Origin: Phoronis australis
Lineage: Eukaryota; Phoronida; Phoronidae
Direction: 5' to 3'
Assembly (NCBI GenBank): GCA_002633005.1
Contig: NMRA01000008.1
Span: 1,724,879 to 1,788,878, forward strand
DNA: 64,000 nt
Shown here: positions 22,084 through 34,500 of the stretch, in pieces
Layout: each line of letters starts with the position of its first letter
Position numbering within the stretch: position 1 is the first letter of the stretch
Position numbers and translations under genes: made by a program
The notes under the pieces: model-generated
Told to the model about the DNA's origin: nothing
Database searches by the model: none
The model's input: only the letters and a program-made list of their open reading frames with translations

Positions 22084-25000
22084 TCACACCCACAATCTTT
22101 TCTTCACAATATACAGCACCGTTGCACAAAAGAATGCCAGAGCAAGAAATATGAGGAGTTTATCAGTGAGTTCTCTCCTGTTGTATTTGGTCAGTAATTT
22201 CCGGGCATTTGTAATGTGTCCCGTCATGTCCTTGAACTCTTCGTTTGTTTCCGACACTGTCTTGGACGAGGAGGCTGGAAATAATTAAGAATACTCTGTC
22301 AGTCTTTTCAAACAAACAAATTTTTATGAATTCTACAACTACAGTGCGTTTAAATGATTTTAAAGGGACGTCATCAGTTTTACTGGTGAAAAAATCATTT
22401 TTGGGATTAATGTTGGATGGGATAGATTTCTTGATGTTATTAGATTTAACCATACCAATAAAACAACAAAGTCCTTTATTTCTGTGATTTTATAACAAAT
22501 CACCGTTGTCTGCCATACATTTGCTGAAAGCAAGGCCAGTGTCCTCACCATTAAAATACACTTAAAATACTGTGCCATTTAACGAGTAAGATTTTGGTCT
22601 GCGGCAGAGTATTAGGTTGCCACTGCGGAGGTAACGAGTTCAATTCCACACCACAGCTCATTTCAGAAAAATTTGATTTTCTCACCAATAATGTCCCTTC
22701 GTAAAATTCTAAGCCACTATGCGAACTATTTACCCCCTCTAAGCCAAAAATGGGTACTTAGTGGATTTCACGTATCATCTCGGGTGGATGATGAGGGACT
22801 GCTGTCTTAGGTAGGGGTTTTCATGTTGTCCTGGGAACCTATTTTTTCCAGCTACAAAAGTATTGCATTGGTCTAAATTGTGATTGTGTGGCAATACATC
22901 ATCACCCATTATTTGAGAGAACCCCGCGGGCACACTTAGCATCTGGTACCATTCTAATTTTCCTCCCTGATTAAGACTGAAGCAATCTCAACGAAGGGTT
23001 TCTTTCACGAAGAACTGAGAACTTCTGCCAAGGGTACTGAGAGCAATAGGTCATTTGCCAGGCCAACAAATTTGACAACTTGAATTTCTCCTATCTTAGG
23101 ACCACATCATCTACACCTCAAGTGGTCAAATCCCTGTCCAGCACATAGTCAATAACTTACACAATGCAGTGACTGTTTGCTCGCTGTGCTTGACTTGAGA
23201 CGCCATCATTTGACCAATGGCCATGAGTTGATCTGTCACATTGGCAGAGGTTTTCACCAGCTTTTCCTTTGAAACTTGCTTCCTGTCAACGACACAATTA
23301 TGAATTCTAACATTCGAGAATAGATCCAAAATGCAGAGACTAGTTTCTTTAACTTGTCCAAGTTCACTATGAGGAGTAAAACGTCACTAATTGACATGAC
23401 AACGACAAAAACATGTCTGAGTGAAGCCACCGATGACTTCCTGATCTTTGAACACAACCTCGGCAGTTGGTTTTCAAATTTTCAATACTCAAATGAGAGG
23501 TGATTTCAGCACACCCAATGAACTGGCAGTTCATTATTGCTTGAGACCAGACTCCACCAGTTGGTTTGTCAAGGCATGTCGTTTTATCCATTAAGCACGG
23601 TCTTATGACAGTTTCTTGAAAACCCAGAAATCATTTCTCATGAAGGAATGGAACACGTTGAGATCAATTTTACAATTGTAATTAATCTAAATCAAAAGTT
23701 TACTTCATAGACCAAAAGTAGGTAATAAATGTATATAGATGCCTCAAGTCAGTAAAACATGATAATTGTTTTACCCATAGGTTTACCACATGATGAGCAC
23801 ATACTTATACAAACCTCAAATTTCTTAACATCATTTACTAACATCAAATTTGGTTTAAAAATACCAAAAGTCAATTCCAGTACATTCAAATTACTGTTGA
23901 CCGAGTCATGGTTCCACAACAGAGGAGCTTTGTAAAGAACAGACAACCTTTTACTTACATGACCTCGAACTTATAATGAAGAACTAATCAGTGCCACCTG
24001 GCGACATATAAAACAATTATACCTCTCTCGCAACTGTGAGTCGCCGTCAGCCAACAGTTCTTCTTTCTGACGTTTTTCTATCGTAGCTTGGCACGACAAG
24101 TTGGCCTTACGCACAGCAGCTTGTGTGCTGAAAAGAAATCTCACCAATTTCAGACAAAAATAAGTAGTCAAAAATGCTCTTTTTATTTTTCAAGGGCTTC
24201 TAACACTGTTGCAAAGGTGCAAATTATTCAAAACTTTGTCTGGTGGTAACTGTGCTGCGGAACGTGAACATAGAATATCATTTGATTTGGAGCAACATGT
24301 GGTTCGAGGAAAAAATGCCGCCCATATTGTGTCCTAAAGTGGAAATTTTTTGGCATTTCATTTGTTTTGGTAACAATCAAACCTGTGTAGTGTGATCTGC
24401 AAATAAAGGGATTGTATGGGATTAGATAAATGGTAAAGTACAACTAAGTGAGGAAAGTAAATCGTTTCGACTTTCAGACAACTTGAGCTCTGCCTAAGCA
24501 CGTAATTAACCCCACATGCCCTTATGAAAAGCTGTACCTATACCCTAAAAGTTTGAGAAAAATGAGACGCAGTTGTAACAGAATGTTCAAGAAGATTGAG
24601 TTATTCTTTACAGTTTACATGACAGTAAGATTTCAGTTTAAGATAATGTATCTAAGTGTTAGTGCAGAAATAACCTGAAGGACAAACATACAAAGAATCT
24701 CCACAACAATCATGGCACACGACTCTTATCTATCAGACGAGTCAAGTTTAGGCAAATCCACAAACTTAAGGTGCAAATGTTTAAGGAAAAATTATTTTTT
24801 GAATAAAAATTTCAAATGCAGAGGCATGAACCAAAATCTGTGCCTATTTGCTGTTTCTCTCTAAATTTGAATCAACTGCTAAAAGCTAGGTTAGGATCAG
24901 TTTACCCAAAAAACTGTATAAGTTAGCCAAAAACAATGTGATTGAATTTGAATCGATTGTTTTCAATTGAGATATGTTTACCATAAATGTGTTTCCATCA

Positions 25001-26733
25001 AGATTTGTGTCACTCTTTGAAGTGTTGTAAATATTTAGTGTGCAGGACAAAAGAATGCACAAACGCTTAACAATGGACTAGATTAATATCTGGATTTGGA
25101 ATGCACTGTCCTCTGGAGTGGGCAATTAACAAGAGATATTTGTATTGAAATTTATGAAAAATTTCTGGTGTTGATATAAGCCACGCAAACGCCACCTTTT
25201 GAGCTGTTGCTTGTAATTGTCCACTTCGGCAAGAATGTCATGTTTATCCAATTCCTTATCTTCTTCATTAGCCAGTCTCTCAAGGTCCTACAAAGACATC
25301 CCATTGGTCCAATGAATACTTGGGAGACATGCCATTGGTCCAATGAATACTTGGGAGACATCCCATTGGTCCAATGAATACTTGGGAGACATGCCATTGG
25401 CCCAATGAATACTTGGGAGAGAGAAAGTGCCTTACATCAAAATTTGGTCAAAAGCATATTAATTACATACGCTTGGAGATTTCTTGCCTATCAAATGCCC
25501 AAGAATAGAGCAAAGCTTAAGCAAAAACCTGAGATCAAGATCACTTTAAATACATGCTGCAACTTTACTTATTGAAGACTGAGATAATGTTAAAAAAATA
25601 GTTTGACAAAAGTTTTATCCCTACTTCCATTAATACTCGACAACAGCTTTTTACGAATCGCTAAGTTTTTGTACAATGCTTAATTATTTTAATCCTTGCA
25701 TAATTAAATGTCCACCCATGTCTTGGTAGTTGAAGCTGTTGGAGCCACTAGGAACAAATACAATGGAGCATCCTGAGTTTGAAAGCTGCAGGTTCTGGGC
25801 ACTGTATTACCATGCAAAGGTGCTAAATTAAGATTCTAGTATTGTGAAACAAATTTTCATTACAGTACTTACGATTTTTGGTCAAATGTATGTACAGTGC
25901 AATACCATTTTCATTAACACAAGGTTGAAATGTGTAATAAAAAACCAGAGTATGATTAAATGCAAGCTGGATTTTTTCTTAAGACACCCTTTAAGTATAT
26001 TTTCCAAAGCTAAACAAACCTGTATTTTTGCTTTCACACTGTTCATCTTTCCTTTAATTTCCACATTCAACTTGTTCAATGCTGTCAGTGGACCAGTGCA
26101 TTGTCGTATGTCCTGGAGATGGAAAATTTCACCAGAATAAAAAGATGGCTTCACAACTTGACCTGGTTCAAGACAACAATCCGTAAAGACTTGCAATTAT
26201 TAAAGCTTAAGCTGTCATTGATTAATAAGCTGCAAGTCATAGGGCAAATCTGGGCCCCATGCTGTCTAAGAACCTATTTTCTACTTTATATTGATGCGCA
26301 CTCAAGATCAGACAATGTCTATTATTCTGTGCTTATGGTTTACCTGGATGACCGTCTAATCCAATGCAGTTGATGACCCTACAAAGCTGTAGCTTTGAGT
26401 ATGAACTCGACACTTAGATCTTTTACTTGAAATCTCAAGTTTTTACTTTGAGTTTATAACTCGAATTTAGATGGGTCATCAAGTGTAAACTTTGACTAGC
26501 TTCTCATCTGCATAATCTTGTCACAATACAGTAATATTACAAGACCAATTTTATGAGAACAAAAAGCCCAATTTCATTTTTCAGCTAAGAAAGATGCAAA
26601 ACGGCTTTAACAGATCCAGTTGAATTTGAGAGTCACATCATACCTGAACCAAGGCCCTCAACTCCAAGTCACACTTGACAATCTCCTGACTACAAAGCCT
26701 TACAGGTGTGCTTCTAACCCGTGTCTCCTCCAT
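22084..26733 (-). CDS. BNIP1: BNIP1 / Sec20, ER-Golgi SNARE
   Basis: Tail-anchored SNARE of the ER involved in Golgi-to-ER retrograde transport (Sec20 family). Six coding exons on the minus strand: 26733-26644, 26112-26020, 25287-25196, 24127-24023, 23282-23161, 22274-22084. All borders are GT-AG and phases agree. The product is 230 residues (human 228). Matches run through the protein: CSQEIVKCDLELRALVQ at the N-terminus, DIRQCTGPLTALNKLN, DLERLANEEDKE, VRKANLSCQATIEK with a BH3-like ELLADGDSQLRER (about 110-125), the SNARE helix with TDQLMAIGQMMASQV, and the near-invariant LLTKYNRRELTDKLL leading into one C-terminal membrane helix (about 207-224) and a KKRLWV tail. An ATGTGA start-stop sits immediately before the main ATG. 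A 31-bp minisatellite abuts the exon 3 acceptor. Convergent with MAP9, divergent from FANK1. Confidence 0.95.
22606..22660 (+). repeat. tRNA-like SINE fragment in BNIP1 intron 5
   Basis: GTCTGCGGCAGAGTATTAGG is followed by a B-box-like GAGTTCAATTCC (22636-22647). The downstream ATTCTAAGCCACTAT recurs near 44340. It is probably a decayed tRNA-derived SINE. Confidence 0.45.
23515..23595. repeat. Copy of an interspersed repeat (TTGAGAYCAG family)
   Basis: GAACTGGCAGTTCATTATTG, GCTTGAGACCAGACTCC and TTTGTCAAGGCATGTCGTTT correspond block by block to 5430-5515. It lies in BNIP1 intron 4. Confidence 0.55.
25294..25420. repeat. 31-bp minisatellite (four units) at the BNIP1 exon 3 acceptor
   Basis: Four units of 31 bp (AGACATSCCATTGGTCCAAT plus GAATACTTGGG) alternate a C and a G at one position. 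They begin 7 bp from the splice acceptor of BNIP1 exon 3 (25287, minus strand), so the array occupies the place of the usual branch-point and pyrimidine region. Confidence 0.9.
26368..26484. mobile_element. 117-bp element with TTGATGACCC / GGGTCATCAA ends
   Basis: GTTGATGACCCT and ATGGGTCATCAAGT face each other as short inverted ends, with an internal palindrome-like series of ACTCGA/TCGAGT motifs. The same layout occurs at 52517-52596. It is a miniature inverted-repeat family, here in BNIP1 intron 1. Confidence 0.5.
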
Positions 26734-26738
26734 CACAT
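26733..26738 (-). promoter_or_regulatory. Start-stop codon pair (ATGTGA) overlapping the BNIP1 start
   Basis: On the minus strand ATGTGATGG places a minimal AUG-stop immediately upstream of the main AUG, and the A of TGA is the A of the BNIP1 ATG. If the transcript includes it, it may impose termination-reinitiation. Confidence 0.5.
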
Positions 26739-28567
26739 CAATCTTTCACACGGCCCAACAGTTCATCCAGTCAGCTTGTGACGGCCTTACGATTACGTTA
26801 CTGCAAAGTATGATGTTACTATTTGATTATAAACTTCATGTTAATTCACAATGGTAAGTATGAAATAGGGCCGTCCCAGATTCCACAGCGACACTCGAAT
26901 CTCTCTGTATTTACCCACAATGCCGTATTTACCCACAATGCCGTAAATATCCGTCAGGCACATTTGCTGCCTCGTTTTCATGCCACTGAAGTTTCACATG
27001 TTATTTGTTGTTGTCCGATTCTTCACAAGTTTTTCTCGGTTGCATTGCTCTATTTGTCCTTCCAATGTCAACGAAGTATTACTGCTGTGCTCAGTGTGGG
27101 CTGCAACTTTGACATGAAAAAGTTTAATAAACTGGACAACAGAAATACCCATAGTATTTAATTTCTGTACTTATGACCACCTGCTTTAATTAGATGTACA
27201 GAACGTGTTTGTAACTTGTGGTCAGTGGACAATATCCACCTGTAACATACAAGCACTTTAAAGCCACTTAAAGAAAGAACACGGAACGGGGGATGCTTTT
27301 TATTCATACCTCAAAACCGCACTTTATCTTGGAATTACAGAACGCATTTGAAGCATATGGTTAGACAGAAAATTTTTGTCCATACGACCACACGCTTTGG
27401 TTTCAGAGATCGTACTAGGTGTGTGTGTTTCTTGGAGATAATTTTCATACGTTTACCGAATTTGATAATTGTAAATAGCCTAAACATCGCTATGATTACT
27501 TATACTATTAATTAGTAATCAGCAATGTGTATGGCTATAGCCTCAAGGCCATTCGCTCATTCATACAGTCTCTTAACATCAAACATGGCGTCTGTTCGCA
27601 AGAGAAGTGGCTGAGAATTTCTTCAAATTTGTATAACACTGATGATCAGCTGATTTGCTTAAAAAGCGTCCCTCGCTAAAATGGTAATCAATACACACTG
27701 ACCATAGAGAAAATGCAGGCACTGAGGAACTGCATGGCAGGACCCGTTCTTTACACTGTGCATTACCCTTGATCAGAACCAGCTTACACAGCCACGAAAG
27801 TTTGTTTCGATCAGGTAGATCGAAATAAGCTCCCGTGGGCATATGGCCACAAGTACAACCATTCAGCAATGTTGCAGCCCAAACTGATGCCTGCGCCAAA
27901 CTGATTTTGTGCACTTCAGTTCAGCACGGGTCAAATATGCAGATCGTATGGATTACTCACATAGTAGAAGTGTTCTGTGTATTATGCACCATCACCCAGT
28001 CACCCACTCATTCAAAGAATTTCAGTTCTGGATAGTTGTTAAAAATACAAACCATTGGCAGTAATTTGGGAACTTACGGTACTTTCAGTTTGGCACAGGC
28101 ATAAGTTTGACACAGGCATCAGTTTGACTGACCAACTCGCGCCAAACTGAAGTACGATAAATCCGTTTGGCGCAGGCATCAGTTTGGGCTGCAACACTGC
28201 AACAGGAACACGTCACTCAGCACACTAGCCCAGGCCACAACGAAGACGCCACTTAATGAATGACTAGTCCTCAAAAGAGAGCAGTGCTTACATAAAACAG
28301 TTTAGAACATGTAATACTAGAAATTTTCCGACATTCACGCACATTTGTGGGTTCCAGTTTCTCACAAAGCTCGTCCTTTCCTCTCGTTTGGTACTGACTT
28401 CGTCTTCTGAAGCAGACCAACAGCTACTTTCGCCCTCTAGCGATTTTTCTGACAACCAAGTTCCTTACGTCATTTCCTGGAGAAATTTTTAGCATCAGGA
28501 TACAGGCGGTTTGCTTGAGAGATAACCATCTAATACCTGAAGCTGTAGATGGTTTAATTTCAAGACC
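26739..28567. promoter_or_regulatory. Divergent BNIP1/FANK1 intergenic region
   Basis: A 1.8-kb stretch between the two divergent starts, with no supported gene. It contains a perfect 31-bp inverted repeat (27871-27901 and 28165-28195) and three TTTGGCGC / GCGCCAAA octamers (27893, 28139, 28166), which match the E2F consensus TTTSSCGC. The FANK1 5' UTR lies at its right end. A shared promoter is likely but not shown. Confidence 0.45.
27871..28195. repeat. Perfect 31-bp inverted repeat around a 263-bp spacer
   Basis: 27871-27901 is the exact reverse complement of 28165-28195 (31 of 31). The spacer has further degraded copies of CAGTTTGGCRCAGGCATMAG on both strands. It is either a small fold-back element or a regulatory array. 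Confidence 0.8.
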
Positions 28568-31500
28568 ATGTCCGGTAAGTAAGCGGAAAATTATTGCCAT
28601 TCTACATTCAGGACATTTGCTGTTAGTTTAATACATAATAGCCAAATAATCGTAAGTCTTTTTCCAAAGCTGGCAACGTTTTATCACGATTCAATGAATC
28701 ACGGCAACTTCACTCACTGTTCTCCACCAGTGCGGCACCAGTCACTCTGAAGTTGCGCAGCACTGAAATAAGTTGGGGACTATAGTCCCCCAGCCCCCTA
28801 TGATGCGCCGCCCATGGAATCCATGGGTGGCCCAGAACTGAAATAAGTGGGGGATATAGAGACGAGACACTGCAGATAGTTACTCAAAGTTCCTGTATGG
28901 AGGCACATACTCTGCCAGGTCTCTGCCACAGTACCTCTGGTGATAGATGAATTTCCGTACTCGTTGTGAGTACTCTCAAGCTCTGACCAGTAACACTTTT
29001 TCTGACACTTGCAAACAGAAATTACTGAAATAAGACATTTTAAAATCAGCGGGACACATTTTTAGGCAGGCATGGACAGGGACAATAAACATGTTAATTT
29101 TTACCTGGCCTTAAAGCTGCAATTAGCCTAGCTGTTTAAATGATTAACAAAAATTGAATTAGCCCTGTACTAAGCATCGGATCAGTCTCTAGAGTCCTAT
29201 TCCTTGCTTTCCATTATCTACTTACATCATTGTGTACAATTTTTTCCATGCATTGATTATAAGTGCATTTGAAGCGCGCATTTGAATACAGATTGAATGA
29301 TGTGGCATTATCAAATGATAGATTTCTATGGTGTGGGACTGTGTCTTTCTGTTTACAATATTCCTATGGAACGGTGGATATTTCTTTTTTAATCCAGGTA
29401 AATTATTTAACAGCAAATCTGAATTTCTCATTCAAAAATATTTGAAAGCCAAAGCCAGTACACAAGAGCCAGCAGTGTGGAAACTACTGTCAAGTTTCTA
29501 ATATTTCTGACTGTGTCTTTCCTTTGTACAACCAATGAAAACTGTTCATTTTAGGCTGTCACTATTTGGCATCAACAGAATTTAAAGAGGTTGAAGACAA
29601 TTTTTGCTGCTTGTATTTTTAGATAACCACTACTCTTTAGATGCCAGTCCCTATTATTTTGTGTTGATTCTGGGCCTTTTTGCTGCAAGCTTGCGGCAAA
29701 CTTGGTCTTTTGGTATGGGCACTGTTTCTTGAATTGAACTACTGGGTGCATGGACAGCGAGTCTGTAGACTGTGAGATTCTCAAATATTGGTGATGCCAA
29801 TAATGATGAGTTAAGGTAATGTATACAATGAAAGTGTCCACAGTTGGACAACTTCAGAAATGACTGATTGAATTCATATGAAGATTTCAGATAATATGCT
29901 TTATGCAGTTGTTCTCCAAAATGTTTGGAATTGTTTTATTTTCTTTCGTTGTTGCATGAAGGCTATTGAAAAATAGGATTTTTGTGATGGAACTTAAAAG
30001 TTGCTTGAAATCAAAACTTAATGTTAATTTAAAAAAATGACAGTGGTTTTAAGATGGAAATATAGATCTCAAATGAAATTTGGCCGCGTTATTGATACCT
30101 TTGTCGTACATTATCCTTAAAATCTCGGCTACTTGGGTTCCAGTGAGATTGAACAAAGCATCAGTCTGTAACCGAAAAGGTTATGAGTTCAAATTCATGT
30201 CTTAAGGTTGATCTTAAAATGATAACATTTGGTGGCTGCAGTGAAGCATTTACGGTAGCCTCGATTATAATACAGAGAGGAACCATGCTCTGGACCAACC
30301 CTGAAGGGAGCTAGGGGATAGGCTTTTGTAAGGTATTCCCTGTGATCGATAAGGGTGAGAATTATGTGGCGAATCTGTGAGATTCTGAGAGACTGCTGAT
30401 GTCAGAGAGAGATCAGTTGAATAAGGCTCAAAAATGCACGACATCACTTGCCTAATTAGCTTTCTTCTTACTAGCGAAGCATTGGGGGATTAGTTACTTT
30501 TGGATGTTATGTGTTCGATTTTGTCTCAATTTGGGCTCATATCTCAAACAGACAACAATTGCACAGTTCATGTGTCACAGTCACAGGTATGCGTATGGTC
30601 TTGACAAGTTTTGCCGTGATAAGTCTGAGATGGTTTACTCCTCTAAGGTGTTTCGCAGAAAAGTTACGGTGACAGCCACCTGCCGGAGAGTTGATAAAAC
30701 GCAATCCTTCATTAGGCAAATCTTACGCCAACAGTATTTGCGCACAAGTGGACGAGAAAGCGTGTACTGTTTACCTCAGAGTATCCAGCGAATTCCTTTG
30801 GCACATCAAAGGCATGGTGATGTTGTCACGGATTGGAGTGAGCTAGTTGCTATTCATGGACTAATGGCAGAATGACTGGATGAGGTCGTTGCAGTTAATT
30901 GTTAACCAATGCACCTGATTAGCATACAAGTTTCAAAGTCAAAAAACGAATAAGTAAGGCAAATATGAACAAATAACTGCTTTTAAAATTGAAAAGTAAA
31001 TATTAGCCTTCTTTGAATTTTTAAAATCAATATCATAAGAGAAATTAGCGAATAGGTTTTCTTCAGCAGCGTAGCTAAGCCACTCTGCATTAATTTGGGA
31101 ATCAATTAGGACAGCTTTAAGTCACGCTCACTTAGGCACTGCAGTAGCAAAACCCCAAATGTTAGCTTAGGAGTTGCGTCATGTAGTTGTAGAGGGTTAA
31201 CACATACCTTGTTTACATTAACTTGGGAATTTAAATCGGCTTAAAATCTGTTTGTGGCTCAAGTCAGTTTAAGGAGCATGTGTAAACGCTTCTGGATTAG
31301 CTGCAACAGGCGTAACCCTAACCCACTTAAGGAGATGTTTTCAAGCCAAATTGAATTCTTAGCCGATATGTACTTTGCAAGTGGCAAAAGGATATTGAAG
31401 CGCTTCAACTCAGATGGGGGGAAGTTATAATGACGCGCATACATGTGCAGATATGGGATTCTTGTGTCTGTTTTTGTCCACGATTTCATACGGTGGTGAT

Positions 31501-34500
31501 GCAGTTTGACATTCTCCAACACACTCTTATGGCAAAACAAAACGAAACCAGCAATTGTCATCACCAGGGATTCCGTAAGAACAAAAACTTAGGAAAATTA
31601 CAAATGAAAGCCGTCAAAACAGTCTAATTACCCACCATTTTATAAAAGAAGTTTTCGACAGGAAGAAGAAAAGTGCTTGTGCACAGGATTCTTCCAACAG
31701 ATGGCACAGCTTCTAAACCAACTCTGTCTTGGATGTATGAACGGGTATAGATGAAGCAATTTGAGTTGGTTGAGATAACTTGCCTTAAGTTTATAGTAAA
31801 CCTGGTAAACGTAGAGACGCAAGGATTTGAGCGAGCCCACAGTGATATGTAGATCTCCTAAATGGATATTTCAGTCCAAGGATTTGTGTAAACAAGGTAA
31901 TAACAATCATCGTCAACTGCATCCTAGCTTTTAGTTGCCAGTGGACCTTCCATGAAAATGTCGCCCGTTTGAAGAAGTTTTCCTATAACATAAGAATTTG
32001 TTTGGTGTTCAATTATCCAAAATGGCTGTTATACAATCACAGGAGACTCCAAGGACTACAACTATAACCCACTATCATCACAGATTTGAATAGGGCTATT
32101 ATCTATACTCATGCTGTGTAGGCAATTACCTAATGAACATGATAGTTCTGTCTGGTTTGTTTGTGGAACTACTTGGGGAATATTAATATTAATATATCTT
32201 GAGATATGTGCCTCCATCTTAAGATTGGAATATTTTGATAAAAATTTTGATGCTATCTGGCATTTTAACTGTAGGTGTACTGGTGTTCTCAAGAAGGTCT
32301 CTCATGCATTTTGTAGAGTTCTTGGCCATTTAAAACAACTTTGTAGGTAATTTAGTCAGAAAACTCAAAAGAATCTGACCTTAGAAATCTACTCAGTCTG
32401 TGTGGCACTCAAGAGATTTCCCCCCTGGAGCCAAAAGCTTATCATCGCCCAAGTTGCACATCATGTTTTGATGTCCACCATCTTCTATTAATTCACTGTT
32501 CAAAATTAACTTTTACTTTATAGATTCTTATTACATTGGTATGATGTGCATACCAATTGTCTAATTTACATTGTAATATACCGTAGTACTGCTATGTTTC
32601 TTAACAACTTACAGTTGTTAAATTAGTGTTACTACCACAGGGCTCGACACTGTAACGTCAACTCACCAAATGCGAATTGGCAAAATTCCCTGGTCACCAA
32701 ATGGAAATTGTGGTTGCCAAACCTTGTTAGCAAGAACCAAAATTGTAATAAACTAGATATTGGAAGGGAAAAGCTGCCGAACTTTGCACATTGCCAGTGC
32801 TCCCGAGATCACACGCTTGGGGTTTTAATAATGGATGTCCCGCATGCTTGCTAGACGACCAGTTTCCCCCTTTGAGCCAATATTGTGTGCGTAGGCCTAC
32901 CTCGTAGGGCAGATACACACAATGGAGCCCTTTTGATTTAATTGCCGAACGATTTGAACCTCCGTCGGTTTACTTCCTGTAGTATTTTGAGTTTGTACTC
33001 GGATATGGTGTGGAGACTTAATGGAGACCTGGGATTTGTACTTCGTTATCAAACAAAATCAGAGGTCGCATTGGCAACCTCCCCTTTTAATCACCTATAT
33101 CTTTGTATCTATAGCAGAAAAAGCAAGCTGGCTGAAGATTTTAAATTTGGATCAGAGCTTTTCAAGCATGGCTCAAATTAATTTCCAAACATTCCAAAAA
33201 TAGCAGAGCATGTACTTTGTTTGAATACATGTAGAAGAACACTAGGCTAATCCTGTTTGGCCAGCTTATATGATTCAAAGAGGCATGGAATGCTAAACAG
33301 TCTCATCAATAATACAATTTTAACTAATCCAAATACCTTTCTGTAACATGTTATGATGATATGAGTGCAATTCGTGCATTTATCTTCTGCTGGAAGGTGG
33401 GAGTGGTCGCGGATAGAAGTTTGAAATTGTGTTGGCCAACAGTTTTTATTGCGTGCATATTTTAAAACTGGTGAGCTGAACGCTCACAAGTCAAAGGGAA
33501 TAGCTTTCTGGGAGGGCATTATGGGAAGGTACCTCCGCTGGGATTCATTTAAATCGTATTTTGACGAGATTTCACGTTCTGTTCCTCTTAAAATTATCCC
33601 AGGGATTTTTTAGTTTCATATGTAGGTTTGCTCTTGTGGTCGGTTATTTTAATGTGCGAACAATGGTCATGCTAACTGCAGTGAAAGTTTGAAAATAGTG
33701 CAGTCAATGACATGTAACAATTTCTGGTCATAACTTACAATAAATACGTCTAACGAGAATTCTGAAGCACTTTCAAGAGCACTTGCCCATGGGCACTCAG
33801 TTGGATTCATTTCGCAAGAGCACAGGCAGTGAATAAGTGTGGAACTTTTTTTGGGATCTATCGCTTGGGTTATCTGAACGATTAACTTTCGGCAAGACAC
33901 TGCAGCTTGGACTCTAAAAAGTTATATGACCATTACATTGGTTGTTGCAGTGCCAGCAAAACCACCAGCACCATCTGTGGGGAAGGTGACTCATCACAGC
34001 GTCGAGTTAACGTGGAGCGATGCTTTAATGGAAGCCAATGAAAACCTTCTCCACGGAGACTTGAGAGTACGTGTCTGTGTTCAGGAACAGGATCCGAAAA
34101 CCAATGATTGGGGAAATGTCTACACGTAAGTAACTTTGTTGTTTGTCACTACGAATAATCTCAACAATTTAGATGGCTGACAAGTAAATTTTATTTTATG
34201 TGAAGTGCCAAATAATGTAAATATATAGATGCTGAGGTTGGTTAATTGTGAAATATGTCAAATAAACACAGAAAAATCAGGAACCCCAACTGGGAATCAA
34301 TTACCACAGGTCTCGAGATTGCTTATCTTGTGCTTTAACCACTGAGTTACTGTGCAATTAATGTTTGCAACCATCCCATGAGCGGCATTTCACCCTTTTC
34401 ACAGAGATTTGGTCAGTTATGTAATCAGCAATTTACCAGTATGTGTTAATTAGATTAGTAAATATACAGACTCTGTCAAAATAATGGTTTGCCATGTTCA

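Noticed and set aside
30504-30875. 123-codon plus-strand frame in FANK1 intron 1, a possible nested gene
   Set aside because: It lies within a dispersed repeat, and the matching frame in the other copy (15.4 kb) has a stop.
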